Shown in pieces: positions 41,018 to 47,691 of a stretch of DNA of 57,141 nt (the stretch's first letter is position 1; every line of letters begins with the position of its first letter). The notes below the pieces were generated by a model. The model saw only the letters and a list, made by a program, of their open reading frames with translations, was not told the DNA's origin and made no database searches. This DNA is from GCA-020356105 sp964347475 (GTDB lineage Bacteria > Pseudomonadota > Alphaproteobacteria > UBA8366 > JADFVY01): positions 1-57,141 of the forward strand of contig CAYFYY010000022.1 of assembly GCA_964347475.1 (NCBI GenBank). The letters run 5' to 3'. Position numbers and translations under genes: made by a program.

Positions 41018-41994
41018 GCTGCGATGTCGTCTGCCTCCGGCCGGAGGCCGACTTCCTCACTGCCGGGGTGACGCCGTCGGAGGCGCTCTCGATCGCCTAC
41101 CGCGCGCCCGACGATCCCGAGCTGGCGACCCTGATCCGCGATGCGCGGGCCCTCGTCATCCCCGCCGTCGGCCCGAAGCTGCCGCCCGAGCTGTTCGCCG
41201 GCAGCACGCTGAAGCTCGTCCAGGTCACCGGTGCCGGGGTCGACCGGCTCGACGCCATCGCCATGACGGAACTCGGCATTCCTGTTTGCAACGTCGTCGG
41301 CGGCTCGAACGAGGCGGTCGCCGAGTATGCAGTTGCCAGCGCCCTCATCCTGCTGCGTCGGCTCGCATGGGCGGATCAGGAGATCCGCGCCGGCAACTAC
41401 GGCCCGTTTCGTGCCCGCATGATCGATGACAGCCTGCGCGGGATCGACGGACTGACCGTCGGCATCGTCGGGTTCGGCAATATCGGCCGTGTCGTCGCCC
41501 GGGCCTTTCACGGCCTGGGCTCAGACATCGTGTATTACGATCCGGTCGCGCCGGATCCCAAGGCGGCCGTGGCGCTGCAGGCGAAACCGGTGGCGCTGAA
41601 CGCCCTGCTGGCGGCGGCGGACGTGGTGACCCTGCACGTGCCCCTGTTGCCGAAAACAAGTGGCCTGATCGGACGATCCGAGCTGGCGCGGATGAAGCCC
41701 GACGCGATCCTCGTCAACGCGGCGCGCGGCGGCGTGGTCGACGAGGCGGCGCTGGCCGAGGCGCTGTCGGCGGGGCGGCTCGGGGGCGCCGCCGTCGACG
41801 TCTACGAGAGCGAGCCGCCCCCCGCCACCGGCCCGCTTTTGCAGCTTTCGGGCGAGGCGGCACGCCGCGTGCTGCTCACGCCGCACATCGCCGGGGTGAC
41901 GCGGCAGTCCTGGGCCAGGCTCTTTCGATCGGCCTGGGACAACGTGGAGCGGGTCGTTCTTAAAGGAGAAGCTCCGCGCTATCGGGTCTATTGA
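41014..41994 (+). CDS. D-isomer-specific 2-hydroxyacid dehydrogenase
   Basis: A 326-residue NAD-dependent dehydrogenase of the D-2-hydroxyacid family (glyoxylate/hydroxypyruvate and phosphoglycerate reductases). The nucleotide-binding motif GIVGFGNIGRVVARAF lies near residues 151-166; the family signature NAARGGVVDEAALAEAL carries the catalytic Arg; DVYESEP and LTPHIAGVT supply the Glu and His. The ATG at 41014 overlaps the cupin stop (ATGA). It probably performs the last redox step of the catabolic pathway, turning a hydroxyacid into a ketoacid or the reverse. Confidence 0.93.
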   Translation: MSCDVVCLRPEADFLTAGVTPSEALSIAYRAPDDPELATLIRDARALVIPAVGPKLPPELFAGSTLKLVQVTGAGVDRLDAIAMTELGIPVCNVVGGSNEAVAEYAVASALILLRRLAWADQEIRAGNYGPFRARMIDDSLRGIDGLTVGIVGFGNIGRVVARAFHGLGSDIVYYDPVAPDPKAAVALQAKPVALNALLAAADVVTLHVPLLPKTSGLIGRSELARMKPDAILVNAARGGVVDEAALAEALSAGRLGGAAVDVYESEPPPATGPLLQLSGEAARRVLLTPHIAGVTRQSWARLFRSAWDNVERVVLKGEAPRYRVY

Positions 41995-42019
41995 GCAGGT
42001 GGGCCTTCCGGCACCCTCG

Positions 42020-42130
42020 TCAACCCGTCAGGTAGCCGGAGAACAGCAGGAACAGGACGACCGCAAGCACGACCAGGAAAACGGCAAGTCCGTGCTTTCT
42101 GACGGCGTTCCAGCCTCTCCACTGTGCCAT
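42020..42130 (-). CDS. 36-residue single-pass membrane protein
   Basis: A small protein beginning MAQWRGWNAVRKHGLAVFLV. A basic N-terminus is followed by a strong hydrophobic helix (about residues 15-31: LAVFLVVLAVVLFLLFS) and a short GYLTG tail. The ATG at 42130 is preceded by AGGGAG at a 6-nt spacing, and the gene lies 20 bp after the phosphoribosyltransferase stop on the same strand, so it looks like the last gene of that operon. Genes this short are usually missed. The length, the ribosome binding site and the clean hydrophobic stretch support it; function is unknown. Confidence 0.7.
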   Translation of the reverse strand: MAQWRGWNAVRKHGLAVFLVVLAVVLFLLFSGYLTG

Positions 42131-42150
42131 GGCGGGCTCCCTTGGACGCG

Positions 42151-42816
42151 TCATGCTGTCGTGTCGGCGCCGCGCACCGCGTCCATCAGCGCGCTGACTT
42201 CGGCGTCGGCGACCTGCGGGAAGTGCGCGTAGAACATGCTGATGGCCCAGAATGCGGCCGGCGTGGCCAGGCAGATGACCTCGTCGGCATCATCGCGCAG
42301 GCGCTCGATCGTGTCGGGCGGCGCGACCGGAGCCGCCAGCACCAGATGCGCCGGCGCGGCCCGGCGCACCGCGTGCAGGGCCGCCCGCACCGTTGCGCCG
42401 GTGGCGATTCCGTCGTCGACGATCAGCGCGGTCCGGCCCTTGACCGCAACGCGCGGCCGATCGCCGAGCCAGAGCTCTCGCCGGCGCTTGATTTCCTTCA
42501 GCTGGCGCGCCTCCTCCCGCGCGATGTAGTCGTCGCTGACGCGCAGCATCGCCTTGACGTCCTCGTTGACAACGAGCTCCGGCCGCGCGCCGTCCACGAC
42601 GGCACCGAGCGCCAACTCCGGCTGGCCCGGCGCGCCGATCTTGCGCACGAGGATAAGATCCATGGGCGCGTCCAGCGCCGCCGCCACCTCGCGCCCGATC
42701 GGGACGCCGCCGCGCGGTAGCGCCAGCACCACCGGGTTCTTCGATTTGAATCGCTTCAACCTTTCGGCAAGCTGCCGGCCGGCATCCGCCCGGTCGGCGA
42801 ACATGGCGGGGCTCAT
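42151..42816 (-). CDS. Phosphoribosyltransferase family protein
   Basis: A 221-residue type I phosphoribosyltransferase. The PRPP-binding loop is TALIVDDGIATGATV (about residues 129-143); the hood and flexible regions are VVLALPRGGVPIGREVAAALDAPMDL and VRKIGAPGQPELALGAV. This class is a two-domain protein found near dienelactone hydrolase-like genes. The base it uses, if any, cannot be read. The ATG at 42816 overlaps the stop of the hydrolase gene by ATGA. It is predicted to belong to an FNR/FixK-controlled set. Confidence 0.9.
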   Translation of the reverse strand: MSPAMFADRADAGRQLAERLKRFKSKNPVVLALPRGGVPIGREVAAALDAPMDLILVRKIGAPGQPELALGAVVDGARPELVVNEDVKAMLRVSDDYIAREEARQLKEIKRRRELWLGDRPRVAVKGRTALIVDDGIATGATVRAALHAVRRAAPAHLVLAAPVAPPDTIERLRDDADEVICLATPAAFWAISMFYAHFPQVADAEVSALMDAVRGADTTA

Positions 42817-43529
42817 TCGGGTCCTCCGTTGCGCGATGGCAGGTGTTCAACGAACCAGTCGCGGGCCAGTTCGATCACCTTGTCCAAGGTGCCGGGCTCC
42901 TCGAACAGGTGCGTCGCCCCCGGCACCACCGACAGGCGCGCCGGGCAGCGCAGCTGCGCGAGGGCGAGCCGGTTGAGGTCGAGCACCGCGTGATCTGCGC
43001 CGCCCACGATCAGCAGTGTCGGTGCACGGACCCGGGTAAGGGCCGCCCCGGCGAGGTCCGGCCGGCCGCCGCGCGAAACCACGGCGGCGATCTCGCGGTC
43101 GCTCATCGCCGCGGCCACCAGCGCTGCGGCGGCGCCCGTGCTGGCGCCGAAAAAGCCAAGCGGCAGGGCTGCGGTGCCGGCCTCGCCGGCGACCCACTCG
43201 TGTGCCGCCAGCAGCCGCTCCGCCAGCAGTGGAATGTCGAAGACGCGGGCCCGGTCCGCGGCTTCCGATTCGGTCAAGAGGTCGAACAGCAGGGTTGCAA
43301 GACCGGCCGCCTGAAGGGCCGCGGCGACATGGGTGTTGCGGGGGCTGAAGCGGCTGCTGCCGCTGCCATGGGCGAACAGCACGATGCCCCGCGCCGGCTC
43401 GGGCAGGGACAACAGCCCCTCGAGGCCGAGCGGCGCGATCCGCACCGCGCGCGGGTCCAGTCGCGGCCTGCTGCCGGCATCGGCGGGCGCCGCAGGGATC
43501 GTGCCTTGGTTGTTCGCTTGCCGTGTCAT
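42813..43529 (-). CDS. Alpha/beta hydrolase (dienelactone hydrolase-like)
   Basis: A 238-residue alpha/beta hydrolase. The oxyanion/early strand is IVLFAHGSGSSRFSPRN, the nucleophile elbow is GFFGASTGAAAALVA (Ser in GASTG), the acid lies in LLIVGGADHAVL and the His in VPGATHLFEEPG. This is the form that typically precedes a phosphoribosyltransferase gene. The ATG at 43529 is chosen as the homology starts after it. An FNR-type box lies 81 bp upstream, with GATAGT at the expected -10 position. Confidence 0.88.
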   Translation of the reverse strand: MTRQANNQGTIPAAPADAGSRPRLDPRAVRIAPLGLEGLLSLPEPARGIVLFAHGSGSSRFSPRNTHVAAALQAAGLATLLFDLLTESEAADRARVFDIPLLAERLLAAHEWVAGEAGTAALPLGFFGASTGAAAALVAAAMSDREIAAVVSRGGRPDLAGAALTRVRAPTLLIVGGADHAVLDLNRLALAQLRCPARLSVVPGATHLFEEPGTLDKVIELARDWFVEHLPSRNGGPE

Positions 43530-43609
43530 GGACTGCGGTCCGTTCACGCGAAACCGGCTCAGTCCGAACCTGTGCCCGGGTACTATCCGCCCCCCGGCCG
43601 CGCGCCTCA

Positions 43610-43623
43610 TTGATCCAGGTCAA
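43610..43623. promoter_or_regulatory. FNR/FixK-type box between divergent genes
   Basis: TTGATCCAGGTCAA matches the consensus TTGAY-N4-RTCAA. It lies 81 bp before the hydrolase ATG and 92 bp before the kinase ATG. On the minus strand GATAGT (43582-43587) lies about 31 bp from the box centre, the spacing of an activator centred at -41.5. On the plus strand CACTAT at 43647-43652 is a weaker candidate. Confidence 0.75.
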
Positions 43624-43714
43624 CCTGTTGCGAACGCCGGACGTGGCACTATGCGGGTTGTCGGTTCCATACCGGGCCGAGGGTGGCAAAGAGGCAGGCA
43701 GCCGGAACCATCGC

Positions 43715-44770
43715 ATGACCAAGCAACGCCGTCGGACAGCAGCAACGCAGGGCCTCGCAACGCCGGAGATCGGGTTCGCCGAGAAGGTCGCCTTTCTCAG
43801 CAGGGCCGGGGCCTTTCCCGGCGAAGTCGGCCCGGTGCGGGTCGTCGAGACGCACATGTCTGTCGTCTTCCTGACCGAGCGTTACGCTCACAAGCTGAAG
43901 AAGCCGGTCCACTACGAGTTCCTCGATTTCCGCACCCTGGCCGCGCGGCGCCGCAGCTGCCGCGAAGAGGTCCGCCTGAACCGGCGCCTGGCGCCGCGCG
44001 TCTACATCGCGGCGGTGCCGCTCACCGTCGATGCGGCTGGGGCGCTGCAGCTCGATGGGGACGGCGAGCCCGTCGACTGGCTCGTGCGCATGCATCGGCT
44101 GCCGGCCGAACGTATGCTCGACGCGGCGATCCGGTACGGCACCGCACAACCTGCCGAGCTGCAGGCGGTGGCCCGGCTGCTGGCCGATTTCTACCGGCAC
44201 GCGGTCCCAGTCGCCGTCCCGCCGACCTTGTTCCGCCGCCGCCTGGCCGCTGCCATCCGGCAGAACCGCAGGGACCTGGGCGCCACCGAGTTCGACCTGC
44301 CGGCGCCACCGATCGCGACGGTGTGCACGACGCTGTTCCGAACGCTGGACGACGACATCGCGATGTTCGAACGGCGCGTGCGGCGCGGCTGCATCGTCGA
44401 GGGCCATGGCGACCTGCGGCCCGAGCACGTCTTCCTCGGCCCGGAGCCCGCGGTCATCGACTGCCTCGAATTCAACCGCGAGTTCCGCACCGTCGACCGG
44501 GCGGACGAGCTCGCCTTCCTCGCGATGGAGTGCGAGCGGCTCGGCTCGGCGGATACCGGCACCGAAATCCTCGAGGCCTGCTGCCGCGTGCTGGGCGACA
44601 GCCCGCCGCCGCGGCTGATCGACTTCTACAAGGCGCACCGCGCGCTGCTGCGTGCCCGGCTCTCGATCTTCCATTTGCGCGACGACGACGTCGCCGAGCC
44701 CGACAAGTGGCGCCACCGCGCGCTGGACTACCTCGGTCTGGCCGAGGGCTACGCCCGCCGGCTGCGCTAG
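43715..44770 (+). CDS. Kinase-like protein (aminoglycoside phosphotransferase-type fold)
   Basis: A 351-residue protein with a kinase-like core. The catalytic loop is IVEGHGDLRPEHVFLG (HGD and following Glu/His, near residues 227-242), and PAVIDCLEFN is the Mg-binding DFE-like segment. The N-terminal half has HKLKKPVHYEFLDF, with a probable ATP-contact lysine. Similar proteins are often a domain of an ATPase/kinase fusion; here the second (P-loop) half is absent. The ATG at 43715 is chosen as it starts the conserved part. Its TAG stop shares a CTAG with the convergent PRPP synthetase gene. Substrate unknown. Confidence 0.8.
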   Translation: MTKQRRRTAATQGLATPEIGFAEKVAFLSRAGAFPGEVGPVRVVETHMSVVFLTERYAHKLKKPVHYEFLDFRTLAARRRSCREEVRLNRRLAPRVYIAAVPLTVDAAGALQLDGDGEPVDWLVRMHRLPAERMLDAAIRYGTAQPAELQAVARLLADFYRHAVPVAVPPTLFRRRLAAAIRQNRRDLGATEFDLPAPPIATVCTTLFRTLDDDIAMFERRVRRGCIVEGHGDLRPEHVFLGPEPAVIDCLEFNREFRTVDRADELAFLAMECERLGSADTGTEILEACCRVLGDSPPPRLIDFYKAHRALLRARLSIFHLRDDDVAEPDKWRHRALDYLGLAEGYARRLR

Positions 44771-45753
44771 TCGTCGCCCGTCAGTGCGACCAGCGAGCCG
44801 CCGGCGTGGATACGGCCGATGGCCTCGGCGAACAGCGGCGCGGCGGAGAGGACCGTCAGGCGTTCCGCGACCAGCTCGGCGGGCAGGCGGAAGGCGGGGA
44901 CGGTGTCGGTGACGGTCATGCTGTCGAACACCGGGTCCGCGACCGTCGCCGCGGCATCGCCGCTGAAGAGCCCGTGCGTCGCCACCGCGTGGACGGCGGT
45001 GGCGCCATGCTCCCGGCAGGCGCGGGCGCCGCGGGCCATGGTCGTTCCGGTGCTGATCAGATCGTCGACGATGAGCGCGGTGCGGCCGTCGACGTCGCCG
45101 ACGAACGCCGCGCCGCTGACGACGCCGCGGCTGCGGTACTTCTCCATGAAGGCGCCGGCGACCTCCTTGCCGGTCGCCCGTGCGAGCAGCGTGCGCAGGC
45201 GGTCCGCGCGCTTGACGCCGCCGGCATCGGGCGAGACCACGCAGACCTCGCCGTCGAGCAGCGCCCGGAAATGCTCGACGAACAGCCGCGCCGCCTCGAG
45301 ATGGTCGGTCGGGCAGCGGAAGGCGTTCTGGAAGGCGGCGAGGTTGTGCACGTCCACGGTCACCACCCGGTCGGCGCCGGCCGCCTCGAAGAGCTGGGCG
45401 ACGTAGCGCGTCGCCACCGGATCGCGCGTCTTGGTCCTGCGGTCCTTGCGGGCGTAGCCGAGATAGGGGACGACGGCGGTAACCCGGTCCGCCGAGGCGT
45501 CCCTCAGCGCGCCGATGAAGAACAGGAGGCGCACCAGCTTGTCGTTGACGCTCTGAGTCTCGTCGCCGTGCAGCGACTGTATGACGAAGGCATCGCGACC
45601 GCGCACGCTCTCGCGCGGACGCGCCTTGTGCTCACCGTCCTCGAACTCGCGCTCCTCATGGGCGGCCAGGGTGATGCCGAGGGCGTCCGCCACCCCCTGC
45701 CCGAACTCTCGGGTCGCATGCAGCGCGAAGAGCGCAAGGTCCTGTCCGCCCAT
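44767..45753 (-). CDS. prs: Ribose-phosphate pyrophosphokinase (PRPP synthetase)
   Basis: A 328-residue PRPP synthetase-like enzyme, making phosphoribosyl pyrophosphate from ribose 5-phosphate and ATP. Landmarks are the flexible loop YARKDRRTKTRDPVATR, DVHNLAAFQNAF, VVSPDAGGVKRADRL and the PRPP-binding loop TALIVDDLISTGTTM. The start (MGGQDLALFALHATREFGQGVADALG) lacks the usual KLFSGNAN-type opening, so this is probably a secondary paralogue and not the housekeeping enzyme. An FNR-like box 50 bp upstream suggests oxygen control. Its product could serve the nearby phosphoribosyltransferase. Confidence 0.88.
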   Translation of the reverse strand: MGGQDLALFALHATREFGQGVADALGITLAAHEEREFEDGEHKARPRESVRGRDAFVIQSLHGDETQSVNDKLVRLLFFIGALRDASADRVTAVVPYLGYARKDRRTKTRDPVATRYVAQLFEAAGADRVVTVDVHNLAAFQNAFRCPTDHLEAARLFVEHFRALLDGEVCVVSPDAGGVKRADRLRTLLARATGKEVAGAFMEKYRSRGVVSGAAFVGDVDGRTALIVDDLISTGTTMARGARACREHGATAVHAVATHGLFSGDAAATVADPVFDSMTVTDTVPAFRLPAELVAERLTVLSAAPLFAEAIGRIHAGGSLVALTGDD

Positions 45754-45802
45754 GGGTCGTCCCCCGTCCGCTGACTAAGGCCTGATTCCGGCCGTTCCGT
45801 CC

Positions 45803-45816
45803 ATGACCCAGGTCAA
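45803..45816 (-). promoter_or_regulatory. FNR/FixK-like box upstream of PRPP synthetase gene
   Basis: ATGACCCAGGTCAA on the plus strand differs from the consensus TTGAY-N4-RTCAA by one base (first T is A). It lies 50 bp before the PRPP synthetase ATG. The similar box at 43610 shares the same CCAG core. Confidence 0.55.
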
Positions 45817-46041
45817 CCCGGCAAAGTTTGCCCGCCGCGGCGGACGGGCGCCGCGAGATGCTCCGGTATGCGTGGCGTGGCCCGGCGGCCATGATACGGA
45901 TTGCAGGGTCCATCTTGAAGGACCGCACGGGACGACCGGAAGCACCCGGCGGGGAGGACGCGCGGAACGAGCCCATGCGTTAGGGCTTTCCGCGGGTTTC
46001 AGCGCCTGAATTCGGGCACGGGCGAGACGCAATGTGGCCGG

Positions 46042-46296
46042 TCAGGCGGCCTTGCGCGCGTTCCGCGGCGTGGCCGGCGCAGGCGTCCGCTCGGTTGCCG
46101 GTTCTGACGTTTTCGCGGCGGCGAGATCGGCGCTGCGGCCTGCGAGCCGGGCGCAGAGCCTGCGTGCGACGTCGGTGAACCTGGCGATCGCCCTGTGTGC
46201 GGCGAGGCTGCGCTGGAGGTGGCAGCGGGCGACATAATAGGCGATGTCGATGGAACCGTCGGCGTGGCGGCGGATCTCGGCGTTATTGCTCGCCAT
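46042..46296 (-). CDS. Small conserved-looking protein, function unknown
   Basis: An 84-residue basic protein. It starts MASNNAEIRRHADGSIDIAY, then YVARCHLQRSLAAHRAIARF looks like an amphipathic helix, and the C-terminal third is Ala/Pro/Thr-rich and lysine-ended. AAGGAGA lies 6 nt before the ATG at 46296, which selects this start over an in-frame ATG at 46356. Small proteins with this IDIxYYxxxAxxLRxxA pattern occur in alphaproteobacteria, but I do not know a function. It stands alone, divergent from the winged-helix/hydrolase gene. Confidence 0.65.
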   Translation of the reverse strand: MASNNAEIRRHADGSIDIAYYVARCHLQRSLAAHRAIARFTDVARRLCARLAGRSADLAAAKTSEPATERTPAPATPRNARKAA

Positions 46297-46491
46297 GTTG
46301 CGTCTCCTTCGTGTCTTTTGCAGTCGCTGCGCCTTTCGACGCAGCCATTCCCGCATGAACGAAGCTTAGGGCAGCGCGTCCCGTTTGGCTTTGAGGCGCC
46401 ATTGATTTTCGTTTGAGAAACGCTTGATTTTCACGCTGCGGGCTTGCCCAACGCTTGCGGTCCGGGTCATAGTCGGCGAGAGGGTAAGAGG

Positions 46492-47673
46492 ATGATCCTG
46501 CGGTTCGAGGATTGCGAACTCGATACAGACCGGTGTGAGATTCGACGGCACGGTCAGGATGTACACGTCGAACCCCAGGTTTTCGACCTGTTGTGTTTTC
46601 TCGTTGAACACCGCGACCGGATCGTCAGCAAGGACGAGCTGTTCGACGCGGTTTGGCAGGGCCGCATCGTTTCCGATGCCACCCTGAACAGCCGGATCAA
46701 CGCCGCGCGCAAGGCGATCGGCGATAGCGGCGCCGAACAGCGCTTCATTCGCACCACGCCGCGACGCGGCTATCGCTTCGTCGGCAAACTCGACAAGGAT
46801 GAAGACGCGCCGTCCGCGTCGTCGGGAATCCCGCTTCGCCAGAAGGTGCAGTTTTGCATGACGCCCGACGGCGTCCGCATTGCCTATGCGACACTTGGAG
46901 AGGGCGCGCTTCTGGTGAAGGCCGCCAATTGGCTCAACCACCTCGAGTACGATTGGGAAAGCGCGCTCTGGCGGTCGCGGCTGGAGCAGGTGGCCGCGGG
47001 CCGCCGCTTGGTTCGGTACGACGCGCGCGGGTGCGGTCTATCGGACTGGGACGTCGCGGACATCTCCTTCGACGGTTTTGTGCGCGATCTGGAGACGGTG
47101 GTCGATGCCCTCGAGCTGAAGCGGTTCGCGCTGTGGGGGCTTTCGCAGGGCTGCCCGGTTTCGATCGCCTATGCGGTGCGCCGCCCGGAGCGCGTCTCGC
47201 ACCTCATCCTGCTCGGCGGATACGTCCAGGGCCGCAACCGGCGCAACGATCCGGCGGAGCTGGAAAAGGCAGCGGCATTGCGGTCGCTCATTCGCCACGG
47301 CTGGGGTGACGAACATTCGCCGCTGTTGCGCGCCCTGAGCACGACGATAATGCCTGGCGCGACGACCGAGCAGGTCCGCGCGCTGGCCGAAATGCAGCGG
47401 CGGTCGGCTACGGCGGACAATGCCATGCGGACCCGCGAGGCCTGCGATGACATCGACATCGTCCCGCTGCTGCCGCAGGTCGGCGTCCCGACCCTCGTCC
47501 TGCATTCCCGGCACGATGCCGTGGCGCCGTTCGAACAGGGACTCCTCATGGCGTCGTCGATTCCGGGCGCCCGGTTCGTGTCGCTGGACAGCGAAAATCA
47601 CATCCCTCTGCCCGACGAGCCGGCATGGGAGCGTTTCGTCGCAGAACTGAACGCCTTCCTCGCCACCGCTTGA
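46492..47673 (+). CDS. Fusion of OmpR/CadC-type winged helix with alpha/beta hydrolase
   Basis: A 393-residue protein. Residues 1-100 form a winged-helix DNA-binding domain of the OmpR/PhoB type (VEPQVFDLLCFLVEHRDRIVSKDELFDAVW, DATLNSRINAARKAIGD, TTPRRGYRFVG). The rest (about 115-393) is an alpha/beta hydrolase with RYDARGCGLSDW, the nucleophile elbow LWGLSQGCPVSIA (GLSQG), an acid in LVLHSRHDAVAP and the His near SENHIPLP. Such proteins link a hydrolase-like sensor to transcription; they lack a receiver domain. ATG at 46492 follows a GGGTAAGAGG site. The target genes are unknown. Confidence 0.88.
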   Translation: MILRFEDCELDTDRCEIRRHGQDVHVEPQVFDLLCFLVEHRDRIVSKDELFDAVWQGRIVSDATLNSRINAARKAIGDSGAEQRFIRTTPRRGYRFVGKLDKDEDAPSASSGIPLRQKVQFCMTPDGVRIAYATLGEGALLVKAANWLNHLEYDWESALWRSRLEQVAAGRRLVRYDARGCGLSDWDVADISFDGFVRDLETVVDALELKRFALWGLSQGCPVSIAYAVRRPERVSHLILLGGYVQGRNRRNDPAELEKAAALRSLIRHGWGDEHSPLLRALSTTIMPGATTEQVRALAEMQRRSATADNAMRTREACDDIDIVPLLPQVGVPTLVLHSRHDAVAPFEQGLLMASSIPGARFVSLDSENHIPLPDEPAWERFVAELNAFLATA

Positions 47674-47691
47674 ATCCGCGGCAAGCTATAG

